Source: Pectobacterium aquaticum
Lineage (GTDB): Bacteria > Pseudomonadota > Gammaproteobacteria > Enterobacterales > Enterobacteriaceae
DNA length: 64,000 nt
Assembly (NCBI RefSeq): GCF_003382565.3
Contig: NZ_CP086253.1
Location: 3,286,001-3,350,000 of the forward strand
Direction of reading: 5' to 3'
Shown piece by piece: positions 1 through 8,257 of this stretch. Numbering within the stretch: position 1 is the stretch's first letter; each line of letters starts with the position of its first letter. The notes under the pieces are model-generated. The model made no database searches and had not been told where the DNA came from. It saw only the letters and a program-made list of their open reading frames with translations. The translations under genes and the position numbers were made by a program.

Positions 1-973
1 GATTGGATACCGCGCTGCGCAGCTGTTCTTCATTACCAAACACGCGGAGGCTTTCATTCACACGAAAGACGATCTCATGACGCCCCTGACTCAGCGTCTG
101 CGCTTCACGCTGCAATACGCGCAGCATCAACGGGATATCAACCTTTTCATTCAAATCGATTGCCGTCGCCGCCTCAATACGGGACAGGGTCAGCAGCTGT
201 TTGACCAGCCCGTCCATGCGTCGGGTCTGCTCCTGCATGGTATTCAACGCTTTTCCGCGTAACGCCGCATCCAGCGTTTCTTCCTGCATCATTTCCAGAT
301 AGCCCTGCAACACCGTCAGCGGCGTACGCAGTTCATGGCTCACGTTGGCAAAAAAGTTACGTCTGGCGCCTTCAAGCTGGTGCATTTGCGTAATATCACG
401 CGCCACCATCAATAGCTGGCCTTCGGAATAGGGCATCACGCGGAATTCAACATGGTGGGAATTATTCAACTGCAGCGTGAGAGGACGGCTAAAATCCTGT
501 CCTTTCATGTAATTCGTGAATTCGGGATAGCGCAATAAGTTGAGGATATTCTGACCGTTATCTTCCGGCCAGCGAAAACTCAGCAGGTGCTGCGCCAGAT
601 GATTACACCAGAAGATCGTTCCTTCTTCGGTGGTGATCACCACGGCATCAGGTAAGGATTCGGCACCGCTGCGAAACCGTTTGATCAGGAGCGCCAGCTC
701 ACGGCGTCGGCGTCGATTACGCAACTGCATCTGATAGAGCCCGTAAAACAGCGGTTCCCAACTCCAGCGGCCGGGCGGCGGCGTCATGCTGCGGTCAACC
801 CACAGCCAATACGAGAGTTTTAGCTGGTTATAAAAATTCCAGCACAGTAAGCCTAATACGGCGACCAGCAGAAACCAGGGCAGATAGCCAAAAATCAGCC
901 CCAGCAGTAAAGCGGGCAAACAAAAAAAAGCCAGCTCCAATGCCAGCCTTTTCCAGGATAAACGTTCTAGCAC
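1..973 (-). CDS. phoR: PhoR phosphate-sensor histidine kinase (partial, C-terminus off window)
   Basis: Membrane histidine kinase that phosphorylates PhoB under phosphate limitation. Translation from a GTG at 973 gives a start almost identical to enterobacterial PhoR (VLERLSWKRL), preceded by GGAG about 8 bases upstream. Two hydrophobic segments lie in the first 60 residues, followed by a PAS-like region and the H-box NVSHELRTPL near residue 210, which carries the phospho-accepting His. About 324 codons are present; the family has about 430, so the ATP-binding domain runs off the left edge. It lies 27 bases after phoB on the same strand, so the two are probably cotranscribed. Confidence 0.93.
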   Translation of the reverse strand, partial: MLERLSWKRLALELAFFCLPALLLGLIFGYLPWFLLVAVLGLLCWNFYNQLKLSYWLWVDRSMTPPPGRWSWEPLFYGLYQMQLRNRRRRRELALLIKRFRSGAESLPDAVVITTEEGTIFWCNHLAQHLLSFRWPEDNGQNILNLLRYPEFTNYMKGQDFSRPLTLQLNNSHHVEFRVMPYSEGQLLMVARDITQMHQLEGARRNFFANVSHELRTPLTVLQGYLEMMQEETLDAALRGKALNTMQEQTRRMDGLVKQLLTLSRIEAATAIDLNEKVDIPLMLRVLQREAQTLSQGRHEIVFRVNESLRVFGNEEQLRSAVSN

Positions 974-1000
974 GTTAATATTTCTCCGGTTACGATCACC

Positions 1001-1690
1001 TCAGTAACGCGTTGAAAAACGGTAGCCCGTTCCCCGAACGGTTTGCACCATTTTGTCATGTCCACTGGTTTCCAGCGCTTTACGCAAGCGACGAATATGG
1101 ACGTCGACAGTACGATCCTCAACATAAACGTTAGTGCCCCAAACGTGATTCAGCAACTGTTCCCGGCTATAAACACGTTCAGGATGCGTCATAAAGAAAT
1201 GCAGCAGTTTAAATTCCGTCGGCCCCATGTCCAACGCATGCTCCTCGGTCGTCACGCGATGTGAGGAAGGATCGAGGTTCAGGCCACGCATTTCAATCAC
1301 TTCTTCCACCGCCATCGGTGAAATTCGGCGCATGACGGCTTTGATACGCGCCACTAATTCTTTGGGTGAGAACGGTTTGGTAATGTAATCATCCGCCCCC
1401 ACTTCAAGCCCACGCACGCGGTCTTCTTCTTCGCCACGCGCGGTCAACATCATCACCGGGATATCACGCGTCAGCGCCTCGCGCTTCATATGCTTGATGA
1501 ATTGCAGGCCCGACCCGCCTGGCAGCATCCAGTCCAATAACACCAGTTCCGGGAATGGCTCCGACAGTTGCGTCACCGCGCTGTCATAGTCTTCAGCTTC
1601 AACGGGTTGATAACCATTTTGTTCCAGTACAAAGCAGACCATTTCACGAATTGGTGCTTCATCTTCCACGACTAATATGCGTTTTGCCAT
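1001..1690 (-). CDS. phoB: PhoB phosphate regulon response regulator
   Basis: OmpR/PhoB-family response regulator of 229 residues, the normal length. The receiver domain has the acidic pair D10/E11, phospho-acceptor Asp in LLDWMLPGG near residue 53, and the conserved TARGEEEDR and K105 region. The C-terminal winged helix includes VDVHIRRLRKAL and the wing VRGTGYRF. Phosphorylated PhoB binds Pho boxes and activates phosphate-scavenging genes. A Pho box lies directly upstream, indicating autoregulation, and phoR follows in the same operon. Confidence 0.97.
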   Translation of the reverse strand: MAKRILVVEDEAPIREMVCFVLEQNGYQPVEAEDYDSAVTQLSEPFPELVLLDWMLPGGSGLQFIKHMKREALTRDIPVMMLTARGEEEDRVRGLEVGADDYITKPFSPKELVARIKAVMRRISPMAVEEVIEMRGLNLDPSSHRVTTEEHALDMGPTEFKLLHFFMTHPERVYSREQLLNHVWGTNVYVEDRTVDVHIRRLRKALETSGHDKMVQTVRGTGYRFSTRY

Positions 1691-1733
1691 TGTTAATCCT
1701 GTCGTTAATCATCGTCGCTGTTAGCAAGCGGAG

Positions 1734-1769
1734 GCATTATGCGTCAGTTTTATGACAGATTTATGAAAA
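1734..1769 (-). promoter_or_regulatory. Pho box and -10 region of phoBR
   Basis: Read on the minus strand, this holds CTGTCATAAAA followed by CTGACGC, two 11-base half-sites of a Pho box, preceded by TTTCATAAAT and followed by a -10-like GCATAATG. It matches my memory of the E. coli phoB promoter almost base for base. PhoB should activate its own transcription here. Confidence 0.85.
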
Positions 1770-1984
1770 GCACACGGACCGCTCTGCACGATTGTTACAA
1801 CGCGTACATCCGATTTTTCGAGTCACTTTCCAAAAGCCTGATTCCACCGCGACAGCCGCCATCCCTGCTATATATAATCATGGCATTACGATGACAAAGC
1901 ACCATGGCGACGACACACCCTTTCACATAATAAATAATGACAACGTTATCCACCGCAACGCGGCATGAATATCGAGAGAGCACG

Positions 1985-3223
1985 ATGCGCATTATCCATA
2001 CTGCCGATTGGCATTTAGGGCAATATTTTTATACCAAAAGCCGCGCTGCTGAGCATCAGGCTTTTCTAAACTGGCTTATCGTTCAGGTGGAACACCATCA
2101 AGTCGATGCCATTATCGTTGCTGGCGATATTTTTGATAACGGTTCGCCCCCCAGCTATGCGCGGCAAATGTATTATAGCTTCGTAGTCGCGCTACAGCGC
2201 ACAGGCTGCCAGCTCATCGTTCTCGGCGGCAACCACGATTCTGTCGCGATGCTAAACGAATCGCGCGAGCTGCTAGCCTGCCTGAACACGCAAGTGATTG
2301 CCTGCGCCAGCGACGATCCGGCCCAACAGGTGCTCCTGCTAGAAAACCGTCAAAGACAGCCCAGAGCCCTGCTCTGCGCGATTCCTTTTTTACGTCCGCG
2401 TGATGTGTTGACCAGCAAAGCCGGGCAATCCGGGGATGAAAAACAGCTGGCGTTACAGGAAGCGATTACCGCGCACTACTTGCAGTGTTATCAACTGGCT
2501 TGCCAAAAGCGCGACGAGCTTGGCCTGCCGCTGCCGATTATCGCAACCGGACACCTGACGACGATTGGCGCAACCGCCTCAGAATCCGTACGCGATATCT
2601 ATATTGGTACGCTCGATGCCTTTCCTGCACAGGCTTTTCCGCCTGCGGATTATATCGCGCTCGGCCATATTCACCGCCCGCAGCGCGTGACCCAAAGCGA
2701 ACATATTCGCTACAGCGGCTCGCCCATCCCGTTGAGTTTTGATGAACTCAACAGCGAGAAATCCGTCTGTCTGGTGAGCTTTGCACCTGACGCGTTACCG
2801 CAAACGCCTCCGCAGATAGACATCCTGCCGATTCCCATGACTCAGCCGATGCAGTTGATTAAAGGTAGCTTGAGCGACATTGAACAACAGCTGGCCACCT
2901 TCAAGAACTATCAGGGCGACAAGCCCGTGTGGCTGGATATCGAGCTCAACACGCAGGATTATCTGAGCGACATGCAAAAACGCATTCAGACGATGACCGA
3001 GAACCTGCCCGTAGAAGTGCTGCTGCTGCGCCGCACGCGCGAACAGCGCCTGCAGGCGATTACCCGGCAGGACAAGGAAACGCTAAACGAATTAAGCGTA
3101 CATGACGTTTTTGACCGTCGTCTGGTAACGGAGACAGACATGGAAGACAGCCGCCAACAGCGTGTTCGCACGCTGTTTAATCAGGTTATTGATGAACTGG
3201 AAAATAGCGAGACGGCCCAATGA
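1985..3223 (+). CDS. sbcD: SbcD, nuclease subunit of the SbcCD (Mre11-Rad50) complex
   Basis: Mre11-type Mn-dependent nuclease that, with SbcC, cleaves DNA hairpins and processes blocked double-strand ends. The metallophosphoesterase motifs are visible: HTADWHLGQ at the start, VAGDIFDNG, GGNHDS, ATGHL and ALGHIH. I place the start at the ATG at 1985 because that protein (412 residues) starts exactly at the family N-terminus MRIIHTADWH and has GAGAGAG just upstream; the open frame extends 16 codons further upstream. The last bases overlap the sbcC start (ATGA), so the two are translationally coupled. Confidence 0.96.
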   Translation: MRIIHTADWHLGQYFYTKSRAAEHQAFLNWLIVQVEHHQVDAIIVAGDIFDNGSPPSYARQMYYSFVVALQRTGCQLIVLGGNHDSVAMLNESRELLACLNTQVIACASDDPAQQVLLLENRQRQPRALLCAIPFLRPRDVLTSKAGQSGDEKQLALQEAITAHYLQCYQLACQKRDELGLPLPIIATGHLTTIGATASESVRDIYIGTLDAFPAQAFPPADYIALGHIHRPQRVTQSEHIRYSGSPIPLSFDELNSEKSVCLVSFAPDALPQTPPQIDILPIPMTQPMQLIKGSLSDIEQQLATFKNYQGDKPVWLDIELNTQDYLSDMQKRIQTMTENLPVEVLLLRRTREQRLQAITRQDKETLNELSVHDVFDRRLVTETDMEDSRQQRVRTLFNQVIDELENSETAQ

Positions 3224-6200
3224 AAATCCTCAGTCTGCGCTTAAAGAATCTCAACGCGCTGAAAGGCGAATGGAAGATCGACTTCACGCAGGAGCCGTTT
3301 TCCAGCAATGGCTTATTTGCCATTACCGGCCCGACCGGCGCGGGAAAAACCACGCTGCTGGATGCCATCTGTCTAGCGCTGTATCACGAAACGCCACGGC
3401 TTGGCCTGCTTTCCGCCAGCCAGAATGACCTGATGACGCGTAATACCGCTGAGTGCCTTGCCGAAGTCGAGTTTGAAGTTAAAGGCGTCGGATATCGCGC
3501 TTTCTGGAGCCAGCGTCGGGCAAGAAACGCCCCAGACGGCAATTTGCAGTCTCCCAAAGCCGAACTCGCGCTCATAGAAGACGGCAAAATTCTGTGTGAA
3601 AAGCTCAATGATAAGAAAGAGATGATCACACAGCTCACTGGTTTGGATTTTGGCCGCTTCACGCGATCCATGATGCTGTCACAGGGGCAGTTTGCCGCCT
3701 TCCTCAACGCCAAAGCAGACGACCGAGCGGAACTGCTGGAAGAGCTGACCGGCACGGACATTTACGGCCTGATTTCCGAACGCGTCTATGACAAGCACAA
3801 GCAGGCAAACGTCGCATTGAACACGCTACAGGCGCGCGCATCAGGGATTCAACTTTTAACCGATGAGCAGCGTCAGCAGGTGGAAGGACAGCTTGCCGAA
3901 TTGCTCCAGCAGGAGCACCGGGGCAACGTCGAACGTGAGCAAGCGCTGACTACGCTGCGTTGGTTTGAGCAACTGACGCAGCAGCACACGCAGAAAACCA
4001 ATACGCAGGCGCAACATGAAAGTGCCGAATCCGCCATTCAGCAGGCTAAACCGCAGCTCGACCGCTTAACTCACAGCGAACCGGCAGAAAAACTGAGGCC
4101 GCTACATCAGGAACGCGAGCGCTACCGACAGGAGTCCCTTGCGCTCGCTCAGAACCTAGAACAACTGACCGCGAAGCAGGCCGCCGAACAGGTGACGTTA
4201 ACCGCGCTACGCCAGCAGGAAGAAAAAGCAGAGCAGGATGGTAGTGAGCACAAACGGGTACGACAGCAACAAGAGCAGGTGATCAACGAACAGGTTGTGC
4301 CACTTGACCATCGCATTACCATGCTGGAGCAGCAAAAAACGCAGCAACAGGACGAACTGGCAAAAACGCAGGCTCGTCTGCACGCCGATGAAAGTAAACA
4401 AACACAGACAGCGGCGGAACAGCAGCAGGCTACACAGCAGCTTGAACAGATCCAGTCTTACCGCCAGCAATACGCACATCATCAGCAGTGGGGAGAACAA
4501 CTTCCTCTGTGGCGCACCCAGTTCCGACAGTTGCGCCAGCTTCAGTATGAGCAAGAGAAGCTGAAGCAAAAACAGGCGCAGCACACCGCACAGTCAGCAA
4601 CATTACAGCAAGAGGCTGTGACGCTGGCGGCACAACAGCGTGAACAACAAGCAGTCGTTGATGCAGCCCGCCAACAATTCACGCAACACGATGAGACACG
4701 GCAACATCAGGAAGCCCACCAGTCGCTTTCCGCCCTGCAACAGCAGTTTAATCAACGCATTGACCAGCGCGCTGAACGCCAACGGCTCGCGACAATCAGC
4801 GACCAGTTCCAGCGTCTGCATGTCCGCAAGCAGCAGTACCTCACCAAACAGGGTGAGGTACAAGAGCATATCAGCCAATCGCAAATATTACTGAAACAGC
4901 AGCAGTCTGAACATGAGCAGCGCAGCCAGCATCTTGCCGATCTGGAAACGCTGCATCGGCAGGAAGAGCATATCGTTAAGCTGGAAGCCGAACGTCAACG
5001 GCTACAGGCTGGCGATCCTTGCCCGCTATGTGGTTCAACCGAGCATCCCGCTATCGAACGCTATCAGGCGCTGCAACCGTCTGAAACCCAAAGCCGCCTG
5101 ACAGCGCTACAGCAGGAAGTGAACCAGTTAACGACAGCGCTGGCGAATACGACGGCACAGTTGGCCTCGCTAGAGCAACAGCGGGAACAGTTGCAACAGG
5201 ACATCGCTCAGCTCGATAGCGAACATCACGCCTTGCTGCAACAGTGGCAAGATGTCAGTGAGCGCTTACAAGTTAACTACACGCTGGAACAACCGGATGA
5301 GATCGCAGCCTGGCTTACGCAAAATGAAGCCGAAGAACAGGCTATTCGACAGCAGATTACCACACGCGAGCAAGTGCAAAAACAGTGGCAGGAAAGTAAG
5401 GATTTACTGACTGCCACAGAGGCATTGCAGCGGGAACTCGACCAGAAAATCGCGCTCAACACCCAGCAACAAACTTCGCTAAACGTTACGCAGCAAGAGA
5501 CCGAACAATCACTGCAAAACGTACACCAGCAAATCACGCAGCACATTCAGGAAATCACGCAGGCGCTGGCAAATGTGGGGCTTCTGCTGCCGGAAGCTGA
5601 CGCACAGGATGACTGGCTAACTCAGCGTGAAAGCGAATGGCAAGACTGGAAAACCAAAGAGCAGGAGCAATCTCGCTTAGTTCCGCTGTTAGCCACACTG
5701 GAAAGCGATCTTCAGCATCTGAATCGCAGCGTGACCGAGGCAAAACAGCAGCTCCAAACGCAGCAACAGCAGTTGGAACAGCACCTCGCGTTGCTCAACG
5801 CGAGCCAACAAGAGCGACTGGCGCTGTTTGGGGATAAGCAGATCGTCGCCGTGCGCGAACAACTACAGCAAACCAGCCAACAGTATGACGATGCGCTCCG
5901 CCTAGCCCAGTCAGCTCGGCAGCAAACCGAAACGACGTTGAGCCGCCTGACAGGGGAGCTAGCGAGCACGCAACAGCAGTATGAGCAGAGCACCCGCAAG
6001 CATGAGAATGCGGCCGACCGCTTTAGTCAGGCCTTACAGCAAAGCACGTTCGCTGATGAAATGACGTTCCTCAATGCGCTGCTTGATGAGCAGGAACGTC
6101 AGACGTTGCAGGCATGGAAGGAAAAGCTGTACCAAAGCTTGCAGCAGGCGGCGGCACTTCACCAGCAGGCTGAGCGGGATCTGCTTGCCCATCAACAAAA

Positions 6201-6903
6201 GCGCCCCGCCTCATTGACGGAAGATGCCACAGAAGAAGCGGTACAGCAGCAGTTGGCAGCACTGGATGAAACGCTGAAAACCAACCTGCGGCAGCAGGGA
6301 GAGTTCCAGCACCAGTTAGCTGACGATAAACAACAGCGCCAGAACCAGCAGGATTTGCTCAATGAGATCGCCCAAAGTCAGCAAATGTACGACGACTGGA
6401 GCTGTCTTAATACGCTCATCGGCTCACAAAGCGGGCATAAATTCCGTAAGTTTGCTCAGGGGCTAACGCTGGATCATCTGGTTTATCTCGCTAATCTCCA
6501 GCTTTCCCGCCTGCATGGGCGCTATATGCTGAAACGGAAACCCGGCGACGAGCTGGAGCTGCTGGTGATGGATACCTGGCAAGCGGACGCCGAGCGTGAT
6601 ACGCGTACGCTGTCCGGTGGCGAGAGCTTTCTGGTGAGTTTGTCGCTGGCGTTGGCGCTATCCGACCTCGTCAGCCACAAAGCCAGCATCGACTCGCTGT
6701 TTCTGGATGAAGGCTTCGGCACGCTCGATGCCGAGACGCTGGATATCGCGCTGGACGCGCTCGATAACCTGAACGCCGCCGGTAAAACCATCGGCGTCAT
6801 TAGCCATGTTGAAGCCATGAAAGAGCGTATTCCGGTACAGATCAAAGTGCAGAAGGTTAACGGCTTAGGCGTCAGTCGGCTGGCGCCGCAGTACGCCGTT
6901 TAG
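3220..6903 (+). CDS. sbcC: SbcC, Rad50-like ATPase of the SbcCD complex
   Basis: SMC/Rad50-type ATPase of 1227 residues. The N-terminal Walker A is GPTGAGKTT near residue 40. A long coiled coil carries the zinc-hook CPLC near residue 601. The ABC signature TLSGGESFLVSLSLALAL lies near 1130 and Walker B LFLDEGFGTLD near 1160. The globular heads bind SbcD and use ATP to open DNA ends. The E. coli protein is about 1048 residues; this one is longer because the coiled-coil arms are expanded and extremely rich in glutamine. The reading frame is intact throughout. Confidence 0.95.
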   Translation: MKILSLRLKNLNALKGEWKIDFTQEPFSSNGLFAITGPTGAGKTTLLDAICLALYHETPRLGLLSASQNDLMTRNTAECLAEVEFEVKGVGYRAFWSQRRARNAPDGNLQSPKAELALIEDGKILCEKLNDKKEMITQLTGLDFGRFTRSMMLSQGQFAAFLNAKADDRAELLEELTGTDIYGLISERVYDKHKQANVALNTLQARASGIQLLTDEQRQQVEGQLAELLQQEHRGNVEREQALTTLRWFEQLTQQHTQKTNTQAQHESAESAIQQAKPQLDRLTHSEPAEKLRPLHQERERYRQESLALAQNLEQLTAKQAAEQVTLTALRQQEEKAEQDGSEHKRVRQQQEQVINEQVVPLDHRITMLEQQKTQQQDELAKTQARLHADESKQTQTAAEQQQATQQLEQIQSYRQQYAHHQQWGEQLPLWRTQFRQLRQLQYEQEKLKQKQAQHTAQSATLQQEAVTLAAQQREQQAVVDAARQQFTQHDETRQHQEAHQSLSALQQQFNQRIDQRAERQRLATISDQFQRLHVRKQQYLTKQGEVQEHISQSQILLKQQQSEHEQRSQHLADLETLHRQEEHIVKLEAERQRLQAGDPCPLCGSTEHPAIERYQALQPSETQSRLTALQQEVNQLTTALANTTAQLASLEQQREQLQQDIAQLDSEHHALLQQWQDVSERLQVNYTLEQPDEIAAWLTQNEAEEQAIRQQITTREQVQKQWQESKDLLTATEALQRELDQKIALNTQQQTSLNVTQQETEQSLQNVHQQITQHIQEITQALANVGLLLPEADAQDDWLTQRESEWQDWKTKEQEQSRLVPLLATLESDLQHLNRSVTEAKQQLQTQQQQLEQHLALLNASQQERLALFGDKQIVAVREQLQQTSQQYDDALRLAQSARQQTETTLSRLTGELASTQQQYEQSTRKHENAADRFSQALQQSTFADEMTFLNALLDEQERQTLQAWKEKLYQSLQQAAALHQQAERDLLAHQQKRPASLTEDATEEAVQQQLAALDETLKTNLRQQGEFQHQLADDKQQRQNQQDLLNEIAQSQQMYDDWSCLNTLIGSQSGHKFRKFAQGLTLDHLVYLANLQLSRLHGRYMLKRKPGDELELLVMDTWQADAERDTRTLSGGESFLVSLSLALALSDLVSHKASIDSLFLDEGFGTLDAETLDIALDALDNLNAAGKTIGVISHVEAMKERIPVQIKVQKVNGLGVSRLAPQYAV

Positions 6904-6906
6904 CCA

Positions 6907-7028
6907 TTATTCCGTCTTCGGCCAGAGCCAGGCGGCTCCGCGTACCCCGCTGGAGTCGCCGTGTATAGCCTGCCGCTCAGGCGTTGGTAATCCACGGCAA
7001 ACTCGGTGCCGGAGATAAACGTTTCAAT
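6907..7028 (-). pseudogene. mak: mak (fructokinase) remnant
   Basis: The last codons on the minus strand read GDSSGVRGAAWLWP and then stop, the C-terminus of the ROK-family fructokinase Mak (YajF), which I recall lying near rdgC in E. coli. Just upstream, in a different frame, IETFISGTEFAVDYQRLSG matches an internal Mak segment. The two pieces are fused by an internal deletion that also shifts the frame, and the 5' part is gone. An ERIC remnant abuts the broken edge. Confidence 0.8.
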
Positions 7029-7081
7029 ATAATTTGAGTCGTGCTGCCAACGCACATGCAGCTTGAAGTATGACGGGGATA
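7026..7081 (+). repeat. Internally deleted ERIC remnant
   Basis: An ATAATTTGAGT start is joined directly to the ERIC right end GCCAACGCACATGCAGCTTGAAGTATGACGGGGAT. The central stem seen in the full-length copy at 11922-12048 is missing. It abuts the truncated mak remnant. Confidence 0.65.
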
Positions 7082-7232
7082 ACTAGAGAAACCAATTAGT
7101 TGCCATTCAGAACGTGATGGTATTCCTCTGAATCTCGGTATTTTATTCCACATAACCGCCTCGAATTCGTTATCATGCGCGCAACATTACAAACCCGCGT
7201 GCAAACCTGCGCGCCCAGTCAGGGATAACACC

Positions 7233-8162
7233 ATGTTGTGGTTTAAGAACTTAATGATTTACCGCCTAAGCCGGGACAGCGTACTGTCCAAAGATAACGT
7301 TTTGTCTGCGGACGAATTGGAAAAACGGCTCAGTGCTTTCGCGTTCACCCCGTGCGGCAGTCAAGATATGATGAAAACGGGCTGGGTATCACCGATGGGA
7401 TCCCATAGCGATGCCTTAACGCACGTCGTAAATGGGCAAATCGTTATCTGTGTCCGCAAAGAAGAAAAAATCCTGCCGTCCCCGGTCATCAAGCAAACCC
7501 TTCAGGCCAAGATTGAACGCCTGGAAGCAGAACAGCACCGCAAGCTGAAAAAAACCGAAAAAGACTCGCTGAAAGACGAAGTGCTGCATAGCCTGCTACC
7601 GCGTGCGTTCAGCCGTTTCAGTCAGGTTTGGCTGTGGATCGATACGGTTAACGGCCTGATTATGGTCGATGCCGCCAGCGCAAAAAAAGCGGAAGATACG
7701 CTGGCGCTGCTGCGTAAAACGCTGGGCTCGCTACCTGTTGTGCCGCTGACGATGGAAAACCCCATCGAGCTGACGTTGACCGAGTGGGTTCGCTCTGGTG
7801 AACCGGCGACAGGTTTCGCACTACAGGATGAAGCAGAGCTGAAAGCCATTCTGGAAGACGGTGGCGTTATCCGCTGTAAAAAACAGGATTTGGTCTGCGA
7901 TGAAATCGCCGTACACATTGAAGCAGGCAAACTGGTTACCAAGCTGGCGCTGGACTGGCAGGAACGGATTCAGTTGGTCTTGTCTGAGGACGGTTCGGTA
8001 AAACGCTTGAAGTTCTCCGATACGCTGCGGGAACAAAACGACGATATCGATCGGGAAGATTTTGCTCAGCGGTTTGATGCCGATTTTATTTTGATGACCA
8101 GCGAGCTGGCGGCATTGATTGCGAATCTGATTGAAGCATTGGGCGGAGAAGCCCAACGTTAA
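7233..8162 (+). CDS. rdgC: RdgC, DNA-binding regulator of RecA activity
   Basis: Nucleoid-associated ring protein that binds double-stranded DNA and restrains RecA filament formation. The 309-residue product matches enterobacterial RdgC over its whole length, including FTPCGSQDM, PMGSHSDALTH, KKTEKDSLKDEVLHSLLPRAFSR (split here only by my choice of motif), ENPIELTLTEWVRSG and the end FDADFILMTSELAALI. A small insertion after residue 15 makes it slightly longer than the 303-residue E. coli protein. It is followed by a hairpin at 8208-8238. Confidence 0.96.
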   Translation: MLWFKNLMIYRLSRDSVLSKDNVLSADELEKRLSAFAFTPCGSQDMMKTGWVSPMGSHSDALTHVVNGQIVICVRKEEKILPSPVIKQTLQAKIERLEAEQHRKLKKTEKDSLKDEVLHSLLPRAFSRFSQVWLWIDTVNGLIMVDAASAKKAEDTLALLRKTLGSLPVVPLTMENPIELTLTEWVRSGEPATGFALQDEAELKAILEDGGVIRCKKQDLVCDEIAVHIEAGKLVTKLALDWQERIQLVLSEDGSVKRLKFSDTLREQNDDIDREDFAQRFDADFILMTSELAALIANLIEALGGEAQR

Positions 8163-8207
8163 TATTATCGTAGTATTAATACCATCGATTGTTAATATCA
8201 TAGATGA

Positions 8208-8238
8208 TTGCCCGCCACCGTTCTGGCAGCGGGCAATG
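8208..8238. terminator. Hairpin between convergent rdgC and mcp
   Basis: ATTGCCCGC pairs with GCGGGCAAT around a 13-base loop between two convergent genes. There is no strong T run on either side, so it may be a weak bidirectional terminator or an mRNA 3' end. Confidence 0.5.
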
Positions 8239-8257
8239 CAACTCAGTGACGAATCCG

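Noticed and set aside
4207..4584. Long minus-strand frames inside sbcC
   Set aside because: They are antisense shadows of a Gln-rich coiled coil; their Leu-rich products come from CAG/CTG codons and lack ribosome sites.
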